DNA from: Candidatus Uhrbacteria bacterium
GTDB taxonomy: Bacteria; Patescibacteriota; Patescibacteriia; UBA9934
DNA: 41,806 nucleotides
Reading direction: 5' to 3'
Assembly: GCA_018664485.1 (NCBI GenBank)
Contig: JABJOE010000002.1
Location: 75,896 to 117,701, forward strand
In this document: positions 27,385 to 36,399 of the stretch, piece after piece
How positions within the stretch are numbered: position 1 is the first letter of the stretch
How the letters are laid out: each line of letters starts with the position of its first letter
Notes under the pieces: model-generated
Told to the model about the DNA's origin: nothing
Databases searched by the model: none
Seen by the model: only the letters and a program-made list of their open reading frames with translations
Made by a program: the position numbers and the translations under genes

Positions 27385-27810
27385 GCGACAGGACTCGATC
27401 GGATTTAATTGTCCTGCTTGCCTGCCGTAGCTTCAGCGAAGGCAGGTTCCCGGTACCACTGAGCTGAGCTCGGTTTGATCGATGTGATACGGAAGCTGAG
27501 CTTCCGTTAGGACAAACGTCAAGATAGGCTTAGCTTGGTGATAGTCCAGCTCAGCTGGAACAAAACGCTCTCAGATAGCGATCTGTTGGATTGCAGCTAT
27601 GATCCTCGACACCGACCAATGGGGTCGGCTTACTCTGGTTCTCGCTGCGCCTGTCTGCCGACAGGCAGGCACCAACATCTCATCTATCTGATAGCGTTTT
27701 TGAATTACGACACCCGTTCACCGAAACTATCACCAACTGATGATGTTTTATTTTTATGTAGATACGCAACCGGGTTGCGTATTTTGATTCTGCGATCTGT
27801 GGGTTCAATT
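27385..27810. repeat. Palindrome-dense composite repeat island with tRNA-Leu fragments
   Basis: Multiple perfect palindromes, a 13-bp repeat of the tRNA 3' end, an inverted T-arm fragment and a right-half copy of the 21227-21348 element. Confidence 0.75.
27762..27782. repeat. Palindrome, copy 2 (ATACGCAACC-G-GGTTGCGTAT)
   Basis: Same core as 5097-5117 and 31898-31914. Confidence 0.8.
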
Positions 27811-27882
27811 TTATAAATATAAGAAAATATCGTGAGTTAAAAGTAGCCTGACTCATTATGTTTTAGTTTTTGGATGCACGTA

Positions 27883-27908
27883 GGGCCTGGTCGAAGTAGA
27901 CCAGGCCC
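27883..27908 (-). terminator. GC hairpin terminator of the 331-aa ORF
   Basis: GGGCCTGGTC-GAAGTA-GACCAGGCCC; minus-strand tail TACGTGCATCC. Confidence 0.55.
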
Positions 27909-27918
27909 CAAGGACGTT

Positions 27919-28914
27919 TCAATTTGTGTTGTCGAGCACATCTCGAAGCGTGTTCGATCTGTTCTCGGTCACCTCCACGAGTTTCACCAAGTGCTCTGAC
28001 ACAACTGTCAGTTGCGCCCTCCGCTCAGGCGAAATGTCGTCTCGTCTCGCCTCGGCAGTTACCTCATGCATGATTTTTGCAAGCGAAAGTCTGGTGGCAG
28101 ATAGACGCTCAGCGAGCGTGCCTCCGGGGGTGAGCCCGATGGCTTTGGTAAGCCTGAGCGCCTCAAGGGCTGATGGGTCAACGTCCATTTCGTCGAGCCT
28201 TATCAGGACGTCCCGCAAATAGACAGCGATTGCAGCGGAGGCCGCGTAGCCTTCGTTATCCAGGGTAACCGCAGCCTTTGTACGCTCGAGCAAAGCGGCC
28301 ATCCTTGCGATTGGCTCCAGGTTGAGCCTCCCCATCTGTTGAGTGAAGTTGCCAAGGATAGAGAGCGTACGGGCAAACTGCCCAGCCGTTTCGAGCGCCC
28401 CGCTCGTCTTAGCTTCCTTGCACGTGGCGACAAGAGCCGTTGCGTAGCCGTGGATTTCCATCGTGAGATCTTTCACACGCTCGATATGATCCTCCGCTAT
28501 ACTGTTCTCTTTATCCGCGATCTCCTCGGGCGTCGGCGCGTAGTAATTGCGCACGGCACCGAGCACGATCTTGTACATGAGGCAAGCTGTCATGATGCTT
28601 GCGCCACTCCAGTAGAATGCCCTGTTGGGCTCCGCGCCACACATAAGGAAGAAGATCAGAGCCCCCAGCGCCCCGATCACCAAGAAGTACTCCTCCAAGA
28701 ACGCAGCGAGAGAAGACGGTTCTCCAGATCGATAGCTGTTGGCAGCGGTCATCGTCGGGAGAAGTAGTCCAATTGCTGTACCTAGGGATAACGAGAGTAT
28801 CACAGCGGCTCCAGGTGAGGTGGGTGGGATGGGAAGGGAAGGGAAGGTACTTTCAGGGCCAAACGACCGGCCGATGAAGAGAGGGAGAGTACTCATTTTA
28901 TTGACGATTGTCAA
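27919..28914 (-). CDS. Hypothetical membrane protein, ORFan
   Basis: 331 aa; N-terminal hydrophobic segments then a helical domain; start may be ATG 28896. Confidence 0.7.
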   Translation of the reverse strand: MTIVNKMSTLPLFIGRSFGPESTFPSLPIPPTSPGAAVILSLSLGTAIGLLLPTMTAANSYRSGEPSSLAAFLEEYFLVIGALGALIFFLMCGAEPNRAFYWSGASIMTACLMYKIVLGAVRNYYAPTPEEIADKENSIAEDHIERVKDLTMEIHGYATALVATCKEAKTSGALETAGQFARTLSILGNFTQQMGRLNLEPIARMAALLERTKAAVTLDNEGYAASAAIAVYLRDVLIRLDEMDVDPSALEALRLTKAIGLTPGGTLAERLSATRLSLAKIMHEVTAEARRDDISPERRAQLTVVSEHLVKLVEVTENRSNTLRDVLDNTN

Positions 28915-28956
28915 GTATTAAGGCACTGTGGCAATAGTTTTGACCAAAATTATATT

Positions 28957-29619
28957 ATGTCTGAAACAATAAAAACCTATCTATTAGACGACCCTGACGT
29001 CCTTATACCGATGGATCGAAAGGCTTTCTATAAGGAGCAGATCGCAGAGTACAAAGAAAATGGAAGACCATCTCGTGCTGTTGAGATCGTTCAGGCTTTT
29101 TTGTTTAATGAGGACGGAGAGCTTTTTGTGCAAAAGCGCTCAATGAAAAAATCTCATAACCCAGGACTTTTGGATAAGTCTATCGGGGGTCATATTCCAA
29201 TGGGAGACAGCTCTGATCACACCATGATGGTAGAAACAATCCAGGAGATGCAAATTCCGTCGTTTGTTATCCGGTCGGGAGAGGATTTTATTCGTACTTA
29301 CGACTTGCTTAAAACTTATTTGAGCACAGTCGCTATTATCCGTCACATCGATACATCGATCATCGAGCAGGATAAAATTATTGACGGGGAGCCCGCAACG
29401 ATCGCTGCTAAAGCTCATGTTTACGTCGGAGTGTATGGAGGGCGCGCAAAGACGGTCGATAAAGAAGCGAAAGGAATTTTACAATATACGCTTGAGGACT
29501 TGGATCGTGAGATGGAGGCGTACCCTGGAATGTTCACACAAGATTTGAAGGATTTAGTGAAACGACATCGTGTGTCACTCGAGGCTTTTGTGAAAAGATT
29601 CAGCAATAAAGAAGAATAA
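28957..29619 (+). CDS. NUDIX hydrolase (IPP isomerase-like), paralogue 1
   Basis: AFLFNEDGELFVQKRSMKKSHNPGLLDKSIGGHIPMGDSSDHTMMVETIQEM. Confidence 0.8.
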   Translation: MSETIKTYLLDDPDVLIPMDRKAFYKEQIAEYKENGRPSRAVEIVQAFLFNEDGELFVQKRSMKKSHNPGLLDKSIGGHIPMGDSSDHTMMVETIQEMQIPSFVIRSGEDFIRTYDLLKTYLSTVAIIRHIDTSIIEQDKIIDGEPATIAAKAHVYVGVYGGRAKTVDKEAKGILQYTLEDLDREMEAYPGMFTQDLKDLVKRHRVSLEAFVKRFSNKEE

Positions 29620-29623
29620 ATTT

Positions 29624-30277
29624 ATGTCAGAGATTGTAAAAACTTATTTACTAGATGAGCCGTACGTTTTGTCTCCGATGGATCGTAAGACTTTTTATAA
29701 AGAACAGGTTGCTGAATTTGAAAAGAACGGAAAACCATCTCGGGCTGTCGAGATCGTCGACGTCTTTCTGTTTAACGAGGCAGGAGAACTTTTCGTGCAA
29801 AAGCGTTCATCAAATAAAGCTCATAACCCAGGACTTTTGGATAAGTCTATTGGGGGGCATGTTGATGATGGTAATGCCGCTGATTACACGGCGATGGTTG
29901 AGACGGTCCAGGAGCTGTCGGTACCTTCCGTTGTGTTGCGCTCTGATGATGATTTTCACAAGACTCATAAAATGCTGAACACGTATTTAAGTACGATTGC
30001 TATATTGCGGCATGAAGACACACGTATTTTCGAGTTTACAAAGATGATTGGCGGGAAAGAATGTACGATAGCCAATAAGGTCAATGTGTATTTCGGAGTT
30101 TACGGAGGGAAGATTAAGACCGTTGACCAAGAAGCTAAGGGCGTGTTGCAGTATACGCTTGATGATCTCCAAGATGAGATCAAAAAGGCTCCAATGATGT
30201 TCACGCAAGAACTTGGTTATTTTATTGAGTACTATCGAGCACCGCTAGATGTATTCGTTAAGAGTATTAAAAAGTAG
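29624..30277 (+). CDS. NUDIX hydrolase (IPP isomerase-like), paralogue 2
   Basis: VFLFNEAGELFVQKRSSNKAHNPGLLDKSIGGHVDDGNAADYTAMVETVQEL; colinear with the previous gene. Confidence 0.8.
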   Translation: MSEIVKTYLLDEPYVLSPMDRKTFYKEQVAEFEKNGKPSRAVEIVDVFLFNEAGELFVQKRSSNKAHNPGLLDKSIGGHVDDGNAADYTAMVETVQELSVPSVVLRSDDDFHKTHKMLNTYLSTIAILRHEDTRIFEFTKMIGGKECTIANKVNVYFGVYGGKIKTVDQEAKGVLQYTLDDLQDEIKKAPMMFTQELGYFIEYYRAPLDVFVKSIKK

Positions 30278-30279
30278 TT

Positions 30280-30870
30280 ATGCGAATTGTTTTGGTACAC
30301 GGCTACAAGAGCTCGAGTAATGGTAATTTTTTCCCATGGCTGCGCGATGAATTGCACGCAAAGGGGCACGAGGTTGTGTGCCCCGATTTGCCGAATCCAG
30401 AATCTCCAGACCCGGAGGAGTGGATGCAGACATTGATCGATGCTGTCGGCGTTATTGATGACGAGACGATCATCGTCGGTCATTCACTCGGTGCTCCAAC
30501 TGCATTGCGATTTTTGGAAGCCGCCGAAGCTCGATCTACACCAAAGGCATGTATTTTGATTTCACCGGCATGGATGATTAAAAATGAGATGTTCCAAGGT
30601 TTCTTTTTGAGTGAGCTGGATTTTGATGTGTTGATGTGGAAGGCATCGAGGTTTGTTGTTCTCCATTCGCACGATGACAAGTCGATTCCGTTTGATCATG
30701 CCAAGAAGTATGCCGACGTCTTGCATGCGAAGTTGATTGAGCGCAACGAAGGGGAGATGCATTTTACGGGAGATAAATATCCGATCATTTTAGACACGAT
30801 TGAGCAGGCTGTTGCTGAAGAAATAGTTTTTAAACCGGGTGAAGAGCTCGGCCATCAATACGAAGACTAG
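30280..30870 (+). CDS. Alpha/beta hydrolase (RBBP9/YdeN-type serine hydrolase)
   Basis: MRIVLVHGYKSSSNGNFFPWL... IIVGHSLGAPTALRFLE. Confidence 0.82.
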   Translation: MRIVLVHGYKSSSNGNFFPWLRDELHAKGHEVVCPDLPNPESPDPEEWMQTLIDAVGVIDDETIIVGHSLGAPTALRFLEAAEARSTPKACILISPAWMIKNEMFQGFFLSELDFDVLMWKASRFVVLHSHDDKSIPFDHAKKYADVLHAKLIERNEGEMHFTGDKYPIILDTIEQAVAEEIVFKPGEELGHQYED

Positions 30871-30889
30871 AAAAGTAACATGCAGTAAT

Positions 30890-30916
30890 CCCCGCTGACC
30901 GAGTAGGCCAGCGGGG
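30890..30916. terminator. GC hairpin between convergent genes
   Basis: CCCCGCTG-ACCGAGTAGGC-CAGCGGGG; + tail TGTTGTTTTTT, - tail ATTACTGCATG. Confidence 0.65.
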
Positions 30917-30948
30917 TGTTGTTTTTTGCCCGCGATAGGGCTACGACG

Positions 30949-31680
30949 CTAAGTCATCGACGCGAGCAGCTGCTCTTCCAACAGGTCTTTTTCGGTAATG
31001 ATCTGCAGAGCCTTCTGCTTACGCTCATCCATCAACTGCTCGGGCATCCAGATTACGTAGACGGCGTGTATTCCGTCTCTTGGCGAAACTGGTACGACTT
31101 TCACCACACGAAATCGTCTGCTCCTCGTTTGTAGGTATCGCTGGTAATCTGCTGAACTGGTCCACCTGTCACCTACGACGAGCTGGGAGATGGGGTACGC
31201 GTCACCGTGTGTGAAGATCTTCCTATGGAGCCGCTGAACGCTGTCACTCACGAAGATCACTACGACGTCAGGTTGGATGATTTGTTCCCAGCCGGTAATG
31301 ACCAAGAACGGGGCATCTTCTCTGCGTAGTGCATGTTCCTTGGCGAGAAATAGAGATCCGTCGCCATTCGTGAAGGGGACATGCAGTTTTGCATCTTCAC
31401 CGAAGCTGAGCGCGTACTTCCTTTCCATTGCGCGTCGAAAGTCTACCCAGCCTCCGTCACCGGTACAGTGACCGTGGAATTGTTGGCTGTCGGTCGCAAG
31501 TCGATGAGTGTCGCCCAGGAACATGAACTTTGGATCTCGGAAGACCCACACTTTCTGGCGACCTTCTGGCCCTTCTTCGGCCAGGGCTTTGAAGCGTCCA
31601 TGCGGATTTGGACACACAGCCGTCACTCCCGCGACGTGCATGTACAAAAAGTCCGGCGCCCTTGCTGTCTTTGCTGTCAT
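30949..31680 (-). CDS. Hypothetical protein, ORFan
   Basis: 243 aa open frame with a terminator hairpin downstream; no family recognised. Confidence 0.6.
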   Translation of the reverse strand: MTAKTARAPDFLYMHVAGVTAVCPNPHGRFKALAEEGPEGRQKVWVFRDPKFMFLGDTHRLATDSQQFHGHCTGDGGWVDFRRAMERKYALSFGEDAKLHVPFTNGDGSLFLAKEHALRREDAPFLVITGWEQIIQPDVVVIFVSDSVQRLHRKIFTHGDAYPISQLVVGDRWTSSADYQRYLQTRSRRFRVVKVVPVSPRDGIHAVYVIWMPEQLMDERKQKALQIITEKDLLEEQLLASMT

Positions 31681-31848
31681 CTAGACCTCACTTCCCTCAT
31701 TGAGGGTCGGATTGGTGCATATCTGATTCCTTCCTCTGCCTTTGCTCGGGTCTGTGCACAGATAGTTCGAGTTTTCGAACAAGATCACTTTCTCTCGCGG
31801 ACATGCCATTGTCAAGCGCGCTTGGACAAGATAAGATGATTTATAGAT

Positions 31849-32475
31849 ATGTTTACTGGTATTTTAAAGGCGAAAGCCACTGTAGTTGAGCTCACTGACG
31901 CAACCGGGTTGCGTACTTTTGTGCTTGAGTTTGAAAAAGGAAACCTTGAAGAATTGAAAACCGGAGCGAGTATTTCAGTGGACGGAGTATGTTTAACAGC
32001 TGCCAAAATCGAGGGAGAACGAGTTTATTTTGATGCCATGGAAGAAACTTTGGTGCAGACTACCATCGGAGAGCTTGAAGTTGGAAGTGAGGTGAATGTA
32101 GAGCGATCATTTAAAGTGGGCGACGAAATCGGAGGCCATATTGTGTCAGGTCACGTTACCGGAAAGGCAAAAATTATCGATGTAGATGTTCCAGAAAATA
32201 ATCACGTGATCTCGTACGAGATTGAAAAGAAGTTCATGAAGTATGTTCTTCCAAAGGGATTTATTGCACTTAATGGGGCGAGTTTAACTATTGTCGACAC
32301 AGATCAGTCTGCCGGAACATTTAATGTACACCTCATTCCAGAGACATTAGACATAACAACATTCGGACAAAAGGTTGTTGGTGACAATATGAACTTTGAG
32401 ATCGATTCGCGTACCCAGGCGATCGTCGACACGGTAGAGAGGATGGTGCAGGAAGGTCAGATCGAAGGGAAATAA
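31849..32475 (+). CDS. ribE: Riboflavin synthase (alpha chain)
   Basis: MFTGIL, ISVDGVCLTA, NVERSFKVGDEIGGHIVSGHVTG, GASLTIVD; two lumazine-binding repeats. Confidence 0.93.
   Translation: MFTGILKAKATVVELTDATGLRTFVLEFEKGNLEELKTGASISVDGVCLTAAKIEGERVYFDAMEETLVQTTIGELEVGSEVNVERSFKVGDEIGGHIVSGHVTGKAKIIDVDVPENNHVISYEIEKKFMKYVLPKGFIALNGASLTIVDTDQSAGTFNVHLIPETLDITTFGQKVVGDNMNFEIDSRTQAIVDTVERMVQEGQIEGK
31898..31914. repeat. Palindrome, copy 3, inside the ribE coding region
   Basis: ACGCAACC-G-GGTTGCGT, encoding part of DATGLRT. Confidence 0.75.
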
Positions 32476-32530
32476 TCGAAACGACTTAACGACGCAATTA
32501 CTAAACGACTAAGTTACTTAACAACTTTTT

Positions 32531-32944
32531 ATGCCAAAACGTATCGGGCTCGTAATGGGTTCATTTCACAAAGAAGAAATCACAAAGATGCTCGAGGAAG
32601 CACGCATCACCGCTTTGAATAATAATTTGGAAATTGTAGAAGAGATTTGGGTTCCTGGATCTGTAGAGAAGCCGCTTGCAGTACAGACATTGTTGAAGCG
32701 TGATGATGTCGATGGTGTGGCGATGCTCGGTATTATCGAAAAGGGTGGGACGAAGCACGGATTTACAATGGGTCAGTCGTTGATGGATATTACAATGAAG
32801 TTGTCTCTTGATTACAGTAAGCCGGTTTGTCTTGGAGTGCTCGGGCCCGGTATTGAACCTGATCAAATTGAGCCACGACTTTTGCCGTATGCTAACAAGT
32901 CGATCGAGGCACTTTCAATGATGCTAAAACGTGAATGGAAATAG
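32531..32944 (+). CDS. ribH: 6,7-dimethyl-8-ribityllumazine synthase (divergent)
   Basis: VPGSVEKPLAVQTLLKRDDVDGVAMLGIIEKGGTKHGF, lumazine synthase fold motifs, downstream of ribE. Confidence 0.85.
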   Translation: MPKRIGLVMGSFHKEEITKMLEEARITALNNNLEIVEEIWVPGSVEKPLAVQTLLKRDDVDGVAMLGIIEKGGTKHGFTMGQSLMDITMKLSLDYSKPVCLGVLGPGIEPDQIEPRLLPYANKSIEALSMMLKREWK

Positions 32945-32945
32945 T

Positions 32946-33314
32946 ATGTCTGAATTTCGTGAAGTACCACCGCTTCCTGAAGCGAGGGAATCGGAGTCGG
33001 TAACTCCAGCAAACTTGCTTGAAGATTTTGATGGTGCGCTTGCAGCCATTGCAAGTATCGAAGGTCAGTTTTGGATGGGTCAAATAAACGATAACCACGG
33101 TCATCCGAGCGCAGATCAAAGTAATTTACCTTGGGGTGTACGAGATGCGCTTATGTCAGGCAGTCCTCCAAATGTAGGTATAATCAATGGCCTGGCGGGA
33201 AATCGTCGATATTATGTAAGCCCGGATGGTACTGTAAAGATAAGTTCAAGACACACCATGGATGAAGAAACTCTAGCCAAGGCGAAGGCTTTGGGGATTG
33301 ATGAGTGGAAATAA
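32946..33314 (+). CDS. Hypothetical protein
   Basis: MSEFREVPPLPEARESES...; start moved from 32931 to the ATG directly after the ribH stop. Confidence 0.6.
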   Translation: MSEFREVPPLPEARESESVTPANLLEDFDGALAAIASIEGQFWMGQINDNHGHPSADQSNLPWGVRDALMSGSPPNVGIINGLAGNRRYYVSPDGTVKISSRHTMDEETLAKAKALGIDEWK

Positions 33315-33328
33315 TTTAGATGCACAGA

Positions 33329-33359
33329 GCCCGCCTCCCGGAGTACCGGAGGGCGGGTC
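33329..33359 (-). terminator. GC hairpin terminator of the GNAT-like ORF
   Basis: GCCCGCCTCCCGG-AGTA-CCGGAGGGCGGGT; minus-strand tail CTCTGTGCATC. Confidence 0.55.
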
Positions 33360-33398
33360 TTTGACGTTGTAGGAGCTCAACACGAGGGCGTGAGCTGA

Positions 33399-34136
33399 TC
33401 AGTTCGGCTGCTCCAGAAGTGCGTGTGCGGTGGCAGCAGAGACAACGCAGAAGCACACTGTATCCCGTCGCGTACAATGTGTCGTGTTCTGTTCGGTGCT
33501 CGGCGCGCCAGTCTTTGCGGTCGGGCAACAGCAGGTCGCTGCATGCACAACGGGCGGGAGGCTTTCGAAGGGTACGACAACCATGCCCCGTCGTCTGCCG
33601 TGATCGACCACCTTGTTTTCCGTAGTAGTCATCAGAACCATGTCTCCACGAGCTTCGAATTCGCGAACCGCGGCTGAGAGCATACGCTCACAGATACGCA
33701 AGCGTGTCTTTCCGTAGCGCGCATCTTCATCTACGAAGATGGTTCCGATCTCGGTCCAGCTTACGCGGTGATCCACGAGATGCCAAGGGAAGAGGCAGCC
33801 AACGAAGGCTCCGGTCAATCGGTCGAAGGCGACGAAGACTCGACCTTCCTCGATAGCCGCACGAATGGACTTGCTGCTTTGCTCCAGGAGTGCTGACTCG
33901 CGGCGCGTGGCCTCGATCACACTTTGAATCCATACGTGATCATTAGGCGTCAGATCTGATCCGTGCCGAACGGCGATGCCAGGCGTGGGAACGATGCCGG
34001 TGAATCGAGTGAGTACGAGACTGGCAACCTGGGCCGTCTGAGAATGCGCGAGTCGTGTACGTGCTCGCAGCAGCAGTCCTCGGAGTGAGGCTCGCTGAGG
34101 AATGGGCTGGGCTTGTGCGGGCATTGGTGTCTCCAT
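33399..34136 (-). CDS. GNAT-like acetyltransferase, ORFan with Cys-rich C-terminus
   Basis: VFVAFDRLTGAFVGCLFPW...SWTEIGTIFVDEDARYGKTRLRICERMLSAAVREFEARG. Confidence 0.6.
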   Translation of the reverse strand: METPMPAQAQPIPQRASLRGLLLRARTRLAHSQTAQVASLVLTRFTGIVPTPGIAVRHGSDLTPNDHVWIQSVIEATRRESALLEQSSKSIRAAIEEGRVFVAFDRLTGAFVGCLFPWHLVDHRVSWTEIGTIFVDEDARYGKTRLRICERMLSAAVREFEARGDMVLMTTTENKVVDHGRRRGMVVVPFESLPPVVHAATCCCPTAKTGAPSTEQNTTHCTRRDTVCFCVVSAATAHALLEQPN

Positions 34137-34337
34137 CGGGTTAAACGAAAAGCACTCCCGAGAGGGAGGCTTGCTTTTGCTTACTTACAGGCAAATAGAA
34201 CAAGGCATCCCTCAAGAGAGGCGCTTCTTAGTCTTCTTTGTAAGTCCTGTATAGATCATAGCTCCTTTGTTATATCGGACTTTGCAAAAACCTGCAAGCC
34301 TTTTGTTTTTATGGTGTTTCTATTATGCTCCGGATAT

Positions 34338-35213
34338 ATGATCGAAGAAATCAAAGAATCTATTTGGAAAGTAGTCACTGACAAGGTAGGTCCAACTGTT
34401 ACCGTCATTGGTGGAACGCATGGGAATGAGCTTACAGGTATTGAAGTTGTGAAGAAGTTAAAGGCGCAATTTGGGGCAGGAGAGATAAAGCTATCTTCCG
34501 GTACAGTGTTCCTGATGCTTGGCAATTTAAAGGCGATGGAGATTAATCAGCGTTGGTCTGGCGATCATCGAGATCTTAATCGTCAGTTTTATAACGAGCG
34601 AATTGAGTCAGAACCGGATGGTACATATGAGGATTCTCGTATGCGTGAAATGCTACCAATTTTAAAAGAATCAGATATTAGTTTAGATATTCATTCTGCT
34701 AACAAGCCTTGCGAGCCATTTTTATGCAGCGCATCGTCAGCAAAACACGACCTTGTAACGAGATGGTTTAAAGCAAAAAAGATTGTCACAGATCCGAATT
34801 ATGTTTTGGGAGGTCAAGCGGTTGCAACAGATGAGTACGTTGACCTTCAAGGTGGCGTCGGTGTGTGTTACGAAACTGGTTTGGCAACTGATACATCCAG
34901 AATAGACGAAGTGATTGTAGATATTCTAAATGTATTGCGCGATCAGGGGATGATCAACGATGGCGTTGTGCTTCCGGATATTACACAAAATGAAACCTAC
35001 GAGTTAGTTGAAGCTATCGTGCTAACGGAGGACGGGTTTGAATATAAGATAGAGGGTGGTTCGTTCACTCCTTTCGTAGCTGGAGAGATTGTTGGTATCC
35101 ACGGTGATGGTAAGGAGATAAAACCGGACTTTGATGGTGTAATAATTTTTCCAAAACCAAAAGACCACTGGGTAAGCGGTCTTCCGATAGGTTACTTGGC
35201 AAAGATAATTTAA
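34338..35213 (+). CDS. Succinylglutamate desuccinylase/aspartoacylase family protein
   Basis: VIGGTHGNELTGIEVVKKL, RDLNRQF, SLDIHSANK, CYETGLATD; start moved to ATG 34338. Confidence 0.85.
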   Translation: MIEEIKESIWKVVTDKVGPTVTVIGGTHGNELTGIEVVKKLKAQFGAGEIKLSSGTVFLMLGNLKAMEINQRWSGDHRDLNRQFYNERIESEPDGTYEDSRMREMLPILKESDISLDIHSANKPCEPFLCSASSAKHDLVTRWFKAKKIVTDPNYVLGGQAVATDEYVDLQGGVGVCYETGLATDTSRIDEVIVDILNVLRDQGMINDGVVLPDITQNETYELVEAIVLTEDGFEYKIEGGSFTPFVAGEIVGIHGDGKEIKPDFDGVIIFPKPKDHWVSGLPIGYLAKII

Positions 35214-36298
35214 ACCTCGACCCAATCGCTATTTTCTCGCGCGCTCTTGTAGCAGGCATGGGCAATTTCAAACGCACGTAGGCCGTCATATATAGAAGGT
35301 GATGGTTTTGTGTCTGAAAGAAGGTTCCGCATAAACCAGTAGTCCTGTATAGCATAGTAATCACTCATAAAGAGCAGGTCTTCTCGCCGAGAGATGTCTT
35401 TAAATAGGGGTTCATCTGAGAGCATTGCGAACAGGTCATTTTTTTCATATTTCTTCTCGGCTTCTTGGTCCCGTACGTTGATGTGATGCATCGCGTAGTC
35501 TTGCAAGGTGACAAGAGATTTATTGAAGAAGATTTCAAATGATCGCACAGACGTATGCGCTGGAATGTCATGCCACATATGCGTCATCGTTGCAGTTTGA
35601 CCAGACTCAAACTCAATACGAATTTCAATAAAGTCTTCAATTCCTTCGTAGCTATGATGATTACGCTGCGTTGCTGAAACTCGTTTAATTTTTCCGAAAA
35701 GATGCTCAAAAAGATCGATGTCATGAATACCGTGCTCAATCAAAACGCCAGCGCCAGCTTGTTTAACGTCGGATCGCCAGTCTGTGTAATGCTGTATCCC
35801 GCTTATTGGAAATTTTTGGTCATCACGCAGACTTATATGTCGAAGAGGGGAATTATCAGATTGTTTGTCTAGGATTTTTTTCAACGCTACATAGGTTGGG
35901 GCATATCGAAGTACGAAACCGACTTGATGCGGAGCTGAGCTGTTAGTAAGAATTTCGTGTACTTCGTGTGCTTGTTCGAGTGTTACCGCAAATGGCTTTT
36001 CACAAAAAACGGCTTTTCCTTTTTTGGTAGCTTTGCGGATTATGTCGATATGAAATTTTGTTGGAACACAGCTGAAAACGACATTGATATTTGGATCGTC
36101 CAGAATTTTGTCGACGTCATCTGTGGTAAGTGGGATATCGTAATCACTGGCAACAGCTTTTGCTGCTTCAAGATTTTTGTCTGCGATTGCTGCAAGTTTA
36201 ACTTTTCCGCCAAACATGGATGCAGTGAGTCGAATGCTGCGAGCATGTTCTCGACCAATGTAGCCTGCGCCAATTATTCCGATATTAAGTTCATTCAT
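35210..36298 (-). CDS. Gfo/Idh/MocA family oxidoreductase
   Basis: NIGIIGAGYIGREHARSI Rossmann motif; CEKPFAVTLEQA; LIEHGIHDIDLFEHLFG. Confidence 0.9.
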   Translation of the reverse strand: MNELNIGIIGAGYIGREHARSIRLTASMFGGKVKLAAIADKNLEAAKAVASDYDIPLTTDDVDKILDDPNINVVFSCVPTKFHIDIIRKATKKGKAVFCEKPFAVTLEQAHEVHEILTNSSAPHQVGFVLRYAPTYVALKKILDKQSDNSPLRHISLRDDQKFPISGIQHYTDWRSDVKQAGAGVLIEHGIHDIDLFEHLFGKIKRVSATQRNHHSYEGIEDFIEIRIEFESGQTATMTHMWHDIPAHTSVRSFEIFFNKSLVTLQDYAMHHINVRDQEAEKKYEKNDLFAMLSDEPLFKDISRREDLLFMSDYYAIQDYWFMRNLLSDTKPSPSIYDGLRAFEIAHACYKSARENSDWVEV

Positions 36299-36354
36299 AT
36301 GTTTCGGTTGAGTATAGATTTTCCAAAGGATATCAAATTTTATAGATGCACGAA

Positions 36355-36381
36355 GGCGCGAGGGTGGAGTTCCCTCGCGCC
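36355..36381 (-). terminator. GC hairpin terminator of the GT ORF
   Basis: GGCGCGAGGG-TGGAGTT-CCCTCGCGCC; minus-strand tail TTCGTGCATCTA. Confidence 0.55.
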
Positions 36382-36399
36382 ACGGAGCGGTTGTGCTCT

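Noticed and set aside
27332-27458. Complete integrated mobile element between tRNA 3'-end repeats
   Set aside because: The 13-bp direct repeats enclose only about 100 bp and no integrase; kept as a repeat-island observation rather than a mobile element call.
31381-31839. 152-aa plus-strand ORF opposite 30949-31680
   Set aside because: Antisense shadow; low-complexity His/Arg/Cys composition.
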